A stretch of 64,000 nt of DNA from Promicromonospora sp. Populi. GTDB lineage: Bacteria; Actinomycetota; Actinomycetes; Actinomycetales; Cellulomonadaceae. Position numbers and translations under genes: made by a program. The stretch is from the NCBI RefSeq assembly GCF_041081105.1, contig NZ_CP163528.1, forward strand, positions 3,162,001-3,226,000, read 5' to 3'. The notes under the pieces are model-generated. The model saw only the letters and a program-made list of their open reading frames with translations, had not been told where the DNA came from and ran no database searches. This document shows, in pieces, positions 55,540-64,000 of this stretch (the first letter of the stretch is position 1; the number at the start of each line of letters is the position of its first letter).

Positions 55540-56994
55540 ATGGCGTTCTTCGATCAGGCGGGCTGGGACGGCCGCGCATACATCGGCGGCTGGGTCACTA
55601 CGGGGAGCACTGTGGACGTGGTCTCCCCCGCCACCGGCGAGAAGCTGGCGACGGTCGCTGAGGGCTCGGCCGCCGACGTCGACCAGGCAGTCACGCTGGC
55701 CGTGGCGGCGCAGCACGACTGGGCGGGCCGACCCGCCGAGGAGCGGGCGACGATCCTGCGCAGGGCCGCGGCAGCACTGGAAGCCCACCAGGACGTGCTG
55801 GTCGACTGGCTGGTCAAGGAGGCCGGGTCCGGCCAGGGCAAGGCCGCGTTCGAGCTGGGCCTGGTCGCCGCCGAGCTCCACCTCGCGTCGGGCACGGCCA
55901 CCATGCCGTACGGGCAGCTTCTCGCCTCGGGTCACCCCAGGCTGTCGCTGGCCCGACGCCGCCCCGTCGGGGTGGTCGGCGTCATCGCCCCGTTCAACTT
56001 TCCCGGCATCCTCGCTATGCGTTCGGTCGCGCCCGCGCTCGCCCTCGGCAACGCGGTAGTGCTCAAGCCCGACCCGCGCACCTCGGTGGCCGGCGGCCTG
56101 TTCCTCGCCGCTGTGCTGGAGGAGGCGGGCGTTCCGGCGGGCGTGTTCAGCGTGGTCCCGGGCGGGGTGGCGGCCGGCACGGCGCTGGTCGAGCATCCGC
56201 GGGTCCCCGTCATCTCGTTCACGGGCTCCACCGCGGCGGGGCGCAAGATCGGCGAGACGGCCGGGCGGCTGCTCAAGCGGGCCCACCTGGAGCTCGGCGG
56301 CAACAACGCGCTGGTGGTGCTGCCCGACGTCGACGTCACCGCCGCCGCGTCCGCCGGAGCCTGGGGCTCGTTCCTGCACCAGGGCCAGATCTGCATGACC
56401 ACCGGGCGGCACCTGGTGCACGAGGACATCTACGACGAGTACGTGGGGATCCTGGCCAAGAAGGCTGCGGCGATCCCGGTGGGCGACCCCGCGACGGGCG
56501 CCCCGCTGGGCCCGCTCATCGACGCGGGCCAGCGCGACAAGGTGCACTCGATTGTCACGGACTCCGTGGCAGCGGGCGCGACGCTCGCGGCCGGCGGCAC
56601 GTTCGACGACCTGTTCTACCGGCCCACCGTGCTGTCCGGCGTACGCCCGGAGCACCGCGCGTTCACCGAGGAGATCTTCGGTCCGGTCGCCCCGGTGCTG
56701 CGGTTCGACTCCGTCGACGAGGCGATCGACCTGGTCAACGCCTCCGAGTACGGCCTGTCCGTGGCGGTCCTCAGCGGCGACGCGTTCGGGGCGTTCGAGC
56801 TGGGCGACCGCATCAACACCGGCGTGCTGCACATCAACGACCAGACGGTGGACGACGAGGCGCCCGCCCCGTTCGGCGGCACCGGCGCCTCCGGGACCGG
56901 CGCCCGGTTCGGCGGCCACGAGGCCAACATCGAGGCGTTCACCGAGACCCAGTGGGTCACGGTGCAGTCCCAGATCCAGCGCTACCCGTTCTGA
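55540..56994 (+). CDS. Benzaldehyde dehydrogenase (NAD(P)-dependent, ALDH superfamily)
   Basis: The 484-residue ALDH has APFNFPGILAMRS, FTGSTAAGRKIGETAG, the catalytic Glu in LELGGNNALVVL and the catalytic Cys in FLHQGQICMTTGR. QGQICMTTGRHLVH is typical of XylC/benzaldehyde dehydrogenases, and the neighbour supports this. It oxidises benzaldehyde to benzoate. The ATG follows AAAGGCGG. The next gene starts 10 bp downstream. Confidence 0.88.
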   Translation: MAFFDQAGWDGRAYIGGWVTTGSTVDVVSPATGEKLATVAEGSAADVDQAVTLAVAAQHDWAGRPAEERATILRRAAAALEAHQDVLVDWLVKEAGSGQGKAAFELGLVAAELHLASGTATMPYGQLLASGHPRLSLARRRPVGVVGVIAPFNFPGILAMRSVAPALALGNAVVLKPDPRTSVAGGLFLAAVLEEAGVPAGVFSVVPGGVAAGTALVEHPRVPVISFTGSTAAGRKIGETAGRLLKRAHLELGGNNALVVLPDVDVTAAASAGAWGSFLHQGQICMTTGRHLVHEDIYDEYVGILAKKAAAIPVGDPATGAPLGPLIDAGQRDKVHSIVTDSVAAGATLAAGGTFDDLFYRPTVLSGVRPEHRAFTEEIFGPVAPVLRFDSVDEAIDLVNASEYGLSVAVLSGDAFGAFELGDRINTGVLHINDQTVDDEAPAPFGGTGASGTGARFGGHEANIEAFTETQWVTVQSQIQRYPF

Positions 56995-57004
56995 GGAGCA
57001 GGGG

Positions 57005-58614
57005 ATGACGACGGTCCGCGAGGCAGCGCTCGACGTGCTGCGCGCCCACGGGATGACCACCATCTTCGGCAACCCCGGCTCGAACGAGCTGCCGTTCCTG
57101 GCCGATCTCCCAGACGACTTCGAGTACGTCCTGGGCCTGCACGAGGGCGCGGTGGTCGGCATGGCCGACGGCTACGCGCAGGCCTCGGGCCGGCGGCGTT
57201 TGTGAACCTGCACGCGGCGGCGGGCACGGGCAACGCGATGGGCGCGCTGACCAATGCCGTCGTGGCGCACAGCCCGCTGGTGATCACCGCGGGGCAGCAG
57301 GTCCGGGACCAGGTGGGCGCCGAGGTCATGCTGGCGAACGTCGGCGCGCCGGAGCTGGCCCGGCCGCTGGTGAAGTGGTCGGCGGAGCCGCTCGCGGCCC
57401 GCGACGTCCCCCGCTCCATCAGCCAGGCCGCGCACCTGGCGGCCCTGGCGCCCGCCGGGCCCGTGTACGTCTCGGTGCCGTACGACGACTGGGCGCAGGA
57501 CGCCGGGGCCGCCGCCGCGCACCTCGCCGCGCGGCACACGAGCACGGCCGGCGGCCTGCCGCCCGAGACCCTGGCGGAGCTGGTCGCCGCGCTCGACACG
57601 GCCCGCAGCCCCGTCCTGGTGCTGGGGCCCGACGTCGACACGGCGCAGGTCCGGGCCGGTGCCGAGATCGGCGTCGTACAACTTGCCGAGCGGCTGAGCG
57701 CGCCGGTGTGGATCGCGCCGTCGGCGAGCCGCTGCCCCTTCCCCACGCGGCACCCCGCCTTCCGGGGTGTGCTGCCGGCGTCGATCGCCGGCATCGCGCG
57801 AGCCGTTGCCGGGCACGACCTGGTAGTCGTGATCGGCGCACCCGTGTTCCGGTACCACCAGTACGAGCCGGGCGACTACCTGCCCGAGGGCACCCGCCTG
57901 CTGCACATCACCTGCGACCCGGGCGAGGCGGCCCGGGCACCGATGGGCGACGCGATAGTGGCCGACATCGGGCAGGCGGTGCGCGCGTTGTCAGACGCCG
58001 TAGCGCCCGCGGCCCGGCCGGCCCCCGATCCGCGCGACCTGCCGCCCGTGCCCGACGACGACGGCTCGGGCCGGCTGGATCCCGCCACCGTTCTGGCCGC
58101 CGTGGCGCAGGGGGCGCCGCACGACGCGATCTTCGTCAAGGAGTCCACGTCCACCACCGCGATGGTGTTCGACCACCTCGACCTGACCCTGCCGGGCAGC
58201 TACTACTTTCCCGCCGCGGGCGGGCTCGGGTTCGGGTTGCCCGCCGCCGTCGGGGTGCAGCTCGCCCAGCCAGGACGGCGGGTGGTCGCGCTGGTCGGCG
58301 ACGGCTCCGCCAACTACGGCATCACCGCCCTGTGGACGGCGGCGCAGCACCGGGTGCCGGTGGTCTTCGTGATCCTGAACAACGGGACCTACGCGGCGCT
58401 GCGCTCGTTCGTCAACCACATGGGGGTCTCGGGCACACCCGGGATCGACATCCCTGGGATCGACTTCGTCGCCCTGGCCCAGGGATACGGGGTCTCGGCG
58501 CGGCGGGTGTCCGACGTCGGACAGCTGCGCGAGGCCCTGGCCGAAGCCCTGGCGAGCGAGGCACCCACCCTGATCGAGGTTCCGACCACACCGACCGACC
58601 CGTTGGCGCCGTGA
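57005..58614 (+). pseudogene. mdlC: Benzoylformate decarboxylase, broken by a one-base deletion
   Basis: The first frame (from the ATG at 57005 after GAGGAG) encodes TTVREAALDVLRAHGMTTIFGNPGSNELPFLADLP and ends GYAQASGRRRL-stop. The second frame resumes at VNLHAAAGTGNAMGALTNA and runs to 58614 with GAPVFRYHQYEPG, YYFPAAGGLGFGLPAAVG and the ThDP-binding GDGSANYG. Adding one C after 57193 restores GRPAFVNLH, as in known enzymes. Benzoylformate decarboxylase makes benzaldehyde for the upstream dehydrogenase. The break could be real or a sequencing error; a second 1-base deletion occurs in the NlpC/P60 gene. Confidence 0.85.
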
Positions 58615-58650
58615 GCTAGCGCGAGCGGGCCATCCCACAAAGGAGTGCTC

Positions 58651-59610
58651 ATGGCCCAGACAACCAGGACGGCGGCCGCCGTGGCCGCCGTCGCGATCGC
58701 ACTGTCCCTCGCCGCCTGCTCAGGTAGTGAGGAGCCGCCCGCGGAGGACAGCCTGACGCCCGTGACGGTCGGCGTCATCCCGATCACGGACACCGCAGCC
58801 CTCTGGCTCGGCGACCAGGAGGGGTTCTTCGAGGAGGAGGGGATCGACCTCACCATCGAGACCACGGACGGCGGCGCCACCTCGATGGCGGGCGTCGTGT
58901 CCGGCGACTACGACTTCGCGTTCTCCAACATGGTGTCGCTCATGGTGGCCCAGGACCAGGGGCTCCCCGTGCGGTACGTGACCAACGGGACCTCGGTCGA
59001 GGGCACCGAGGAGGGCTTCGGCGCCGTGGTGGTGCCCGAGGACTCGGACATCGAGCAGCCCGCCGACCTGGTGGGGCGGACCGTGTCGGTGAACAACCTG
59101 TCCAACATCACCGGCGCCACCGCGAGCTATGCGGTGGAGCAGGACGGCGGCGACCCGAACGGGATCGACTACGTCGAGCTGCCGTTCCCCGACATGCCGG
59201 CAGCGCTCGCGAGCGGCAACATCGACGCCGCGATGATCGTCGAGCCGTTCCTCACCGCGGTCCGCGACGAGGGCGCACGCGTCGTGGCGTGGAACTATCA
59301 GGCGATCCCCGACATGGACATCGCCGGGTACTTCGCCACGACCGAGACCATCGAGTCGGACCCCGAGCTCGTGGAGCGGTTCACGCGGGCGATGAACAGG
59401 TCGCTCGAACGCGCGGGCGAGGACCCGGAGGCGGTGCGCGCGGTGGTCGGCACGTACACCGAGATCAGCGAGGACGCCCGGGCCAGGATGAACCTTCCGG
59501 TCTTCCGCACGGAGTTCAACGTGGCGGCTGCCGAGGAGCTCGGCGAGGCGCTTGTGCGGTACGGGATAGTCGAAAATGCGCCCGATGTGGCCGCGATCCT
59601 GCCTCAGTAG
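58651..59610 (+). CDS. ABC-type substrate-binding lipoprotein (SsuA/NMT1-like), no permease nearby
   Basis: The 319-residue protein has a lipobox (LAACSG, Cys23) and an NMT1/SsuA-type periplasmic-binding fold (VGVIPITDTAALWLGDQEGFFEEEGIDL; GNIDAAMIVEPFLTA). Relatives bind sulfonates, nitrate, thiamine precursors or aromatic compounds. The ATG at 58651 is five bases after AAAGGAG. It follows the benzoylformate genes, so an aromatic acid is a possible ligand. No ATPase or permease gene lies downstream; a weak hairpin TGGGCC / GGCCCA (59618-59635) ends the unit. Confidence 0.85.
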   Translation: MAQTTRTAAAVAAVAIALSLAACSGSEEPPAEDSLTPVTVGVIPITDTAALWLGDQEGFFEEEGIDLTIETTDGGATSMAGVVSGDYDFAFSNMVSLMVAQDQGLPVRYVTNGTSVEGTEEGFGAVVVPEDSDIEQPADLVGRTVSVNNLSNITGATASYAVEQDGGDPNGIDYVELPFPDMPAALASGNIDAAMIVEPFLTAVRDEGARVVAWNYQAIPDMDIAGYFATTETIESDPELVERFTRAMNRSLERAGEDPEAVRAVVGTYTEISEDARARMNLPVFRTEFNVAAAEELGEALVRYGIVENAPDVAAILPQ

Positions 59611-59914
59611 GCCCCGCTGGGCCTCATCCGGCCCAATCGGACAAAAGTAAGGAAACCTGCGTTAAAACTAATACGGGAATTCCACACGGTGGGACTACGT
59701 AGCGAACCCTCGCCAACCACACGGGGTTGTTTCGGCGCAAAACCTTCCTACCCGTAACAACCTGCTGCGGTATCACGTACCTCGTCCGGCCGGTGGGGCA
59801 GCATGGCAGGTCGGAAGCGGTACCGCAGCAAAAGTCGTGGGCTCAGGTTGATGCGGGTGAAACACTCGGCGGTCATACTTGCGAGCACCGTGAACGAATC
59901 CGGGAGGCTCGACG
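59611..59914 (+). other. 304-bp intergenic region before the LuxR gene
   Basis: After the short hairpin at 59618-59635 the region is AT-richer (AAAAGTAAGGAAACCT, 59643-59658, and TTAAAACTAATA), a likely promoter zone. A perfect 10-bp inverted repeat TGCTGCGGTA / TACCGCAGCA (59763-59772 and 59821-59830) is separated by 48 bp and could be an operator pair or a stem in the 5' leader. GGGAGG near 59899 serves the LuxR ATG. No ORF is convincing. Confidence 0.5.
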
Positions 59915-62200
59915 ATGACCGCGCTGCCGCAGCAAGTCGTTTTTCCGCTCTCCCTCGGTGACCGCACCGTGGCGCCCAGCGTCGCGTCCGCGCTCAGCCG
60001 AGTGGTGGGTGACGAACCTGGATGTGTGGACCAGACAGCACGGATGCTCGACGAAGAGCATCTGCTCGGGACGGCGATGATGCCGGACCCGCTGCCTGCC
60101 GCACGTGCAGTCCGAGAGGCCGTAGGCCCACTCGGTCTCGACGACGACGCACGCCGCGTGCTGCTCGTCGCCTCTGTCGCCGTCGTAGACCGCACCGACG
60201 TGCTGCTCGCAGCGTCGGGCATCGACATCGACACACTCATGGCCGGCCCCGCCGGCCGGCACCTCCATCTCGTGGGTGGCCGGTTCCGGTTCCACCACCC
60301 GCGCATCCGCTCGATAGTGCACGAGGACGCCGACCTCGCGACCCGCACCGCCGCCCACGTCGCACTCTCCGCCGTGCACCGCAAGGCCGACGAACCACTC
60401 ATCGCCATCTGGCACACCTCGCTCAGCACGCTCGCGGGTGACCCCCTGCTCGCGGACGGCCTCGTCGAGCTTGCCGAGCAGCACCTCGCACGCGGCGACG
60501 TCCACCGCGCGCACGAGGTGGCGCGCGAGGCCGCCAGCCACGGCACCGACCGCGTCCGGGCCCGCGCCTTCGCGGTGGCCGGCCGGGCGGCGCTGTGGGC
60601 GGGGCACGTGCACGACGCCGTCGTGCACCTGCGCCGGGCCACCCATACCTCCGACAACGGCTCACCCCCCGGTGGCGCCACGGGCGGCGCACCCGGCGCC
60701 GCCCGGGCGCTCAGCATCGCGCTCGCCCTCCTGGACGGCCGCCCCGACGCGGTGGTCCCCGAGGACGCCTGCGGACCCGACCGCGCGGCACTCACCGCCG
60801 CACGCAAGACACTCCGCCTGCTCGACGGCGCTCCCGGGGACGCCGTGACGATCCTGTCCGAGGTCGCGGAGCTGGCCCCCGCGCGCCCGCGCCCCGCGGG
60901 CTCGTGGTTCGACGGGCCCGACGAGGCCATGACCCCGCTCGCGGAGGCGCACCTGCGGGTGGCGCAGGCGTACCTGGCGCTGCGCCTGGGCGAGATCACC
61001 GAGGCGGCGTCGGTGCTCGACGACGCCATCGAACGCCTGCCGGTGGCCCTCGCGTTCGGCGGGCTCGGGATCGCGCTCGCGCGCCGCCTCGACCTGGTCC
61101 GGGAGGGGCACCTCAGCCGGCAGACCGCCGTGCTCGAGGCGTCGATCTCCGGACAGGTGGCGCCGGTGGTGCGGGCGGCGACGCTCGGCGACCGGGCCCA
61201 GACCGCCGTGTTCGCCGGTCGCTGGGTCGAGGCCGCGACCCTGCTCGGGCTCGCCGCCGAGCGTGGGGGCGACGACCTGCGCCGCCTCTGGCTGCCCACC
61301 CCCGACCCGGTGGAGCTGCTGGTGCTCGCCGGTCAGGACCGCGCGGCTCGCCGTGCGCACGAGCGCCTGCGGCTCCGCGTGCTGCCGTCGGTCGGTTCGG
61401 ATCCGGGGGGCGGCTACACGGGCGGGCCGTCCAGCTCGGCGTTGGCCGGCTCGGGCACAGGTACCGGGTTCGCCGGCGGACCGGTCCGACGCCGTCGGCT
61501 CGACCTCGCCCGCGCCGAGCTCGCCCTGGCCGACGCCTCCGGCGTCAACCGGGCGCGTGAACGCGCGGTCGAGGCCTCGCTCCGCGTGGGCTCCACGTTC
61601 GAGCGCGGGCTCACGGAGCTGGTCGCGGCGCGCGCCTTCGCGCGCCTCGGCCTGCCCGGCGAGGCGGCGGCGCACCTGCTCGGCGCGCACGAGCTGTTCG
61701 AAGAGTCGGGCGCGAAGGCCTGGGAGCACATCGCCGAGCAGGCGCTGACGGCACCGGGGTTCCTGCCCGGAGCCGAGGGCCGGGTCCCGGCCCGCTCGGC
61801 GGGCGGGGTCGGGGGCGGCGGCTCGGTCGGCTCGGTCCGCGATCTCGGCCGGGTCCCGAACGGCGCGGCAGGCGACACCACCAACCGGGTCTCCGACCTC
61901 GCGGCCCGGGCACGTCGCGACACGGCCGGGTCCGCTGCGGCCGAGCTAGCGAGCGGGCCGCACGCGCCGGGCTCGTCCGGCGCCGGCGCCGAGGAGGAAC
62001 CGTGCGGGCAGTGGAGCGGCCTGCTCACCGAGCGGGAGCTCGACGTCGCGCGGCTCGTGGTGCAGGGCCGGACGAACCGGCAGGTGGCCGCGAACCTCTA
62101 CGTGTCGGTCCGCACCGTGGAGGTGCACCTGGGGCGGGTCTTCCGCAAGCTCGGGGTGCGCTCCCGCACGGAGCTGGCGGTGCTGGCGCTGAGGGGCTGA
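59915..62200 (+). CDS. Large LuxR-family transcriptional regulator lacking the ATPase domain
   Basis: The 761-residue protein ends with a LuxR helix-turn-helix (about 695-760; LTERELDVARLVVQGRTNRQVAANLYVSVRTVEVHLGRVFRKL). The rest is helical, Ala/Arg/Leu-rich and TPR-like, comparable with the sensor arm of LAL regulators. The P-loop AAA module usual at the LAL N-terminus is missing. Two Gly/Ser-rich stretches (about 490-520 and 620-680) separate domains. Signal and targets unknown. Confidence 0.82.
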   Translation: MTALPQQVVFPLSLGDRTVAPSVASALSRVVGDEPGCVDQTARMLDEEHLLGTAMMPDPLPAARAVREAVGPLGLDDDARRVLLVASVAVVDRTDVLLAASGIDIDTLMAGPAGRHLHLVGGRFRFHHPRIRSIVHEDADLATRTAAHVALSAVHRKADEPLIAIWHTSLSTLAGDPLLADGLVELAEQHLARGDVHRAHEVAREAASHGTDRVRARAFAVAGRAALWAGHVHDAVVHLRRATHTSDNGSPPGGATGGAPGAARALSIALALLDGRPDAVVPEDACGPDRAALTAARKTLRLLDGAPGDAVTILSEVAELAPARPRPAGSWFDGPDEAMTPLAEAHLRVAQAYLALRLGEITEAASVLDDAIERLPVALAFGGLGIALARRLDLVREGHLSRQTAVLEASISGQVAPVVRAATLGDRAQTAVFAGRWVEAATLLGLAAERGGDDLRRLWLPTPDPVELLVLAGQDRAARRAHERLRLRVLPSVGSDPGGGYTGGPSSSALAGSGTGTGFAGGPVRRRRLDLARAELALADASGVNRARERAVEASLRVGSTFERGLTELVAARAFARLGLPGEAAAHLLGAHELFEESGAKAWEHIAEQALTAPGFLPGAEGRVPARSAGGVGGGGSVGSVRDLGRVPNGAAGDTTNRVSDLAARARRDTAGSAAAELASGPHAPGSSGAGAEEEPCGQWSGLLTERELDVARLVVQGRTNRQVAANLYVSVRTVEVHLGRVFRKLGVRSRTELAVLALRG

Positions 62201-62206
62201 GCCGCT

Positions 62207-62231
62207 GGCCGGCGCCGGTCCGGCGCCGGCC
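62207..62231. terminator. Palindromic terminator between LuxR and dtd genes
   Basis: GGCCGGCGCC-GGTCC-GGCGCCGGCC is a perfect 10-bp GC stem with a 5-nt loop, located between convergent stop codons at 62200 and 62232. It suits a bidirectional terminator. Confidence 0.7.
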
Positions 62232-62657
62232 TCACGCCTCCAGCAGGATGGTCACCGGACCGTCGTTGACAAGCTCGACCTGCATGTCGGCGCCGAACCG
62301 CCCCGTCTCGACCGTCAGGCCGCGCTCCCGCAGCGCGGCCACGACGGCGTCGACGAGCGGTTCGGCGACCGGCCCGGGCGCCGCCTGGTTCCACGTGGGG
62401 CGGCGCCCCTTGCGAGCGTCGCCGTAGAGCGTGAACTGGCTGACGACGAGTACCGGAGCGCCGACGTCGGCCACGGACTTCTCGTCGTGCAGGATCCGCA
62501 GGTCGGCGATCTTGCGGGCGATCGTCTCGACCTGGGCGGCGCCGTCGTCGTGCGTCACGCCGACCAGCGCCAGGATCCCCGGCTTGTCGATGGCGCCGAC
62601 CACCTCGCCGTCGACGACCACCGATGCGCGGGTGACCCGCTGGAGCACCGCCCTCAT
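62232..62657 (-). CDS. dtd: D-aminoacyl-tRNA deacylase
   Basis: The 141-residue protein begins [18 protein letters not shown] and contains [18 protein letters not shown] and [12 protein letters not shown], the defining Dtd motifs (SQFT, NxGPVT). It removes D-amino acids from tRNA. The ATG overlaps the stop of the asparaginase gene (ATGA). Confidence 0.96.
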   Translation of the reverse strand: MRAVLQRVTRASVVVDGEVVGAIDKPGILALVGVTHDDGAAQVETIARKIADLRILHDEKSVADVGAPVLVVSQFTLYGDARKGRRPTWNQAAPGPVAEPLVDAVVAALRERGLTVETGRFGADMQVELVNDGPVTILLEA

Positions 62658-63727
62658 CGGCGGCTCTCGTACGGGTCGGCGAAGACCGCCCGGACCTCCC
62701 CGACCGGTCGCCCGCCACCGAGCACCGGCACACGGCCCAGCCCGTCGAGCCCGCCCGGGTAGACGCCCGGCAGGCTTGCGGCACCCGCCGCACGCAGGGC
62801 GGCGGCGAGGATCGCCGGGCGCGACCGGGCGGAGCCGTCGAGCACCTTGAAGGCCAGGGCCGAGCCGTCGGGCAGCCCAGCGGCGTAGACGCCCTCGGCA
62901 CCGTCCTTCGCAACCAGGCCCGGCACGGCCTGCATGGCGAGCGTGACGTCCCGGCCCGTCCCACCCATCATGTCGGGGTGCGCAGAGATGGCGCGGCCGA
63001 CGCGCGCCTCGTGCGAGCGGAGGTCGACGGTGGGCGCGGCGCCCAGGGTCGAGAACGCGCGCGCCAGACCCAGCAGGGTGGTGGAGAGCAGGGGCGCACC
63101 GCAGCCGTCGACGGTGGTGTGCATGACAAGCTCGGCGTCGCCGGTCATCTCGAGGATGGTGCCGCGGATGGCCCGCTGGAGCGGGTGCTCGGGCGACAGG
63201 TAGGTCTCGATGTCCCAGCCCTGCGTGAGGCAGGTGGCGAGCATCGCCGCGTGCTTGCCCGAGCAGTTCTGCGCGAGCGACGCCGGACCCGGCCCGCCGT
63301 CGTGCGGCGCCATGTGCCACTCCAGCGCGGCCGGCGGGTACAGCGGCAGGTCAGGGGTGTTCTGCAGCGCGTCGATGCCCAGGCCCACGGAGGCGAGGAT
63401 CTGCAGCACACCCTCCAGGTGGATGAGCTCGCCGTTGTGGCTCGCGGCCGCGAGCGCGAGCAGGCGGTCCGGCAGCTCCAGGCCCGCGCGGAGCATCGCG
63501 ACGAGCTGCAGCGGCTTGAGCGACGAGCGCGGCCAGATCGGCGTGGTCGGGTTGCCCGCCTGGACCACCGGGCGGCCGGACGGGTCGAGCACCACCAGGT
63601 GTCCCAGGTGCACCGACTCCACCATGTCGCCGCGGATCACCTCGGCCAGCGGCGCGGCGCCGTCGAGCGCACTGCCCGACGAACCGGTCGCCCGGGCCAT
63701 CGGGGAGGACATGCGGCCGGTCACCAT
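62654..63727 (-). CDS. Asparaginase II family protein (Rhizobium-type, AnsA-like)
   Basis: The 357-residue protein has [41 protein letters not shown] and [14 protein letters not shown], motifs of the Rhizobium-type asparaginase II family with its reactive Ser and Cys. It would hydrolyse asparagine to aspartate. The start may be the ATG at 63727, which overlaps the DUF2516 stop, or the one at 63712 (MSSPMARA). It is co-translated with dtd. Confidence 0.88.
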   Translation of the reverse strand: MVTGRMSSPMARATGSSGSALDGAAPLAEVIRGDMVESVHLGHLVVLDPSGRPVVQAGNPTTPIWPRSSLKPLQLVAMLRAGLELPDRLLALAAASHNGELIHLEGVLQILASVGLGIDALQNTPDLPLYPPAALEWHMAPHDGGPGPASLAQNCSGKHAAMLATCLTQGWDIETYLSPEHPLQRAIRGTILEMTGDAELVMHTTVDGCGAPLLSTTLLGLARAFSTLGAAPTVDLRSHEARVGRAISAHPDMMGGTGRDVTLAMQAVPGLVAKDGAEGVYAAGLPDGSALAFKVLDGSARSRPAILAAALRAAGAASLPGVYPGGLDGLGRVPVLGGGRPVGEVRAVFADPYESRR

Positions 63728-64000
63728 CCGCTCTGGGGACCGCGCGGCTTGTTGCCGGTGCCGTACGGCTGCAGGCGGGGCCGGACGCTCACCCAGTAGA
63801 TGATCGCGGGCGCCACGGCGATGATGTTGAGGAAGGAGCCGAACATGAACCCGCCCTGCAGCCAGCCCTGCGGCAGCCCGAGGAAACCGAGGGCGGCGGC
63901 CAGGCCCAGGATCGCCAGCCAGGCGACCTTCGACAGGCGTCCCTCCGCCCGGAAGCCCTTGTCCGGCCGGCGGACGGCGTCGACGAACGCGACGACCTGG
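63721..64000 (-). CDS. DUF2516 membrane protein, C-terminal part
   Basis: The gene runs in from the right edge; the last 92 codons are visible. They read VVAFVDAVRRPDKGF, then two hydrophobic segments (WLAILGLAAALGFLGL; FGSFLNIIAVAPAIIYWV) and end [22 protein letters not shown]. This matches DUF2516, a small two- or three-helix family with no known role. The stop overlaps the asparaginase start by seven bases. Confidence 0.75.
   Translation of the reverse strand, partial: QVVAFVDAVRRPDKGFRAEGRLSKVAWLAILGLAAALGFLGLPQGWLQGGFMFGSFLNIIAVAPAIIYWVSVRPRLQPYGTGNKPRGPQSGW

Noticed and set aside
58614..58632. GAGCTAGCG...AGCGGGCC similar to a stretch near 61946
   Set aside because: Short, needs a two-base gap, and one copy lies inside the LuxR coding region; not enough to call a repeat.
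58555..58650. TPP riboswitch before the NMT1-like lipoprotein
   Set aside because: The gap is only about 35 bp and lacks the CUGAGA and ACCUG elements of the THI box.
1..64000. tRNA, rRNA, transposase, integrase or attachment-site signatures
   Set aside because: None was found on reading both strands; the 5-oxoproline locus has no flanking direct repeats or mobility genes that I could see.

Overview
The window is high-GC DNA with GTG starts, GTGA/ATGA gene overlaps and many apparently leaderless genes. It is typical of a Gram-positive actinobacterium. The gene content (secreted GH16 and GH18 glycosidases, CelR/CebR-like LacI regulation, coenzyme F420 genes, the hpt-ftsH-folE block) fits a Micrococcales soil organism such as the Cellulomonadaceae/Promicromonosporaceae. 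No rRNA, tRNA, CRISPR array, transposase or prophage was seen, and the species cannot be fixed from this window.

Left end (1-8.6 kb). A probable 5-oxoproline (pyroglutamate) utilisation locus holds a GntR/FCD regulator, a secreted pyroglutamyl-peptidase-like protein whose expected catalytic Cys is Ser, an Nramp-like transporter, PxpA, a fused PxpB-PxpC and a biotin carboxylase-BCCP protein. It lies between nadB and the 5' end of nadC, which are normally adjacent, so it looks like an insertion into the NAD operon.

8.6-26.3 kb. A long minus-strand housekeeping operon reads, in transcription order, dacB, DUF2342 metalloprotease, tilS, hpt, ftsH, folE, folP, folB-folK fusion, DUF3180, two bPH2 proteins, a DUF2520 oxidoreductase, panC, panD and nadB. 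It covers folate, pantothenate and de novo NAD synthesis, purine salvage, tRNA-Ile lysidine formation and membrane proteolysis.

26.3-46.6 kb. Inorganic pyrophosphatase and a frameshifted NlpC/P60 gene come first. The methionine genes metY-metX follow, preceded by a leaderless mini-ORF ending in three Cys codons (a likely cysteine-sensing attenuator). Then come a VOC protein, an MDR oxidoreductase, a GH16 glucanase with its LacI regulator and operator, a RAMA-domain protein, a thiamine-binding protein, an FAD monooxygenase, F420 genes cofD-cofC, a MocR regulator divergent from an aldo/keto reductase, a secreted serine hydrolase, a cupin and a nitroreductase.

46.6-64 kb. This holds a YcxB-like protein, a D-lactate/glycolate dehydrogenase fusion, OsmC, an ECF sigma factor with a membrane partner, a GH18 chitinase, an AraC regulator divergent from benzaldehyde dehydrogenase and a frameshifted benzoylformate decarboxylase, an orphan substrate-binding lipoprotein, a large LuxR regulator, D-Tyr-tRNA deacylase, an asparaginase-II family protein and a truncated DUF2516 gene.

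Palindromic elements are scattered through the window. Most sit just 3' of a stop codon and two lie in frame inside genes (pxpBC, cofC). Two intergenic arrays share exactly the same geometry of 10-bp units (10-9-10-loop 8-10-9-10) although their unit sequences differ.
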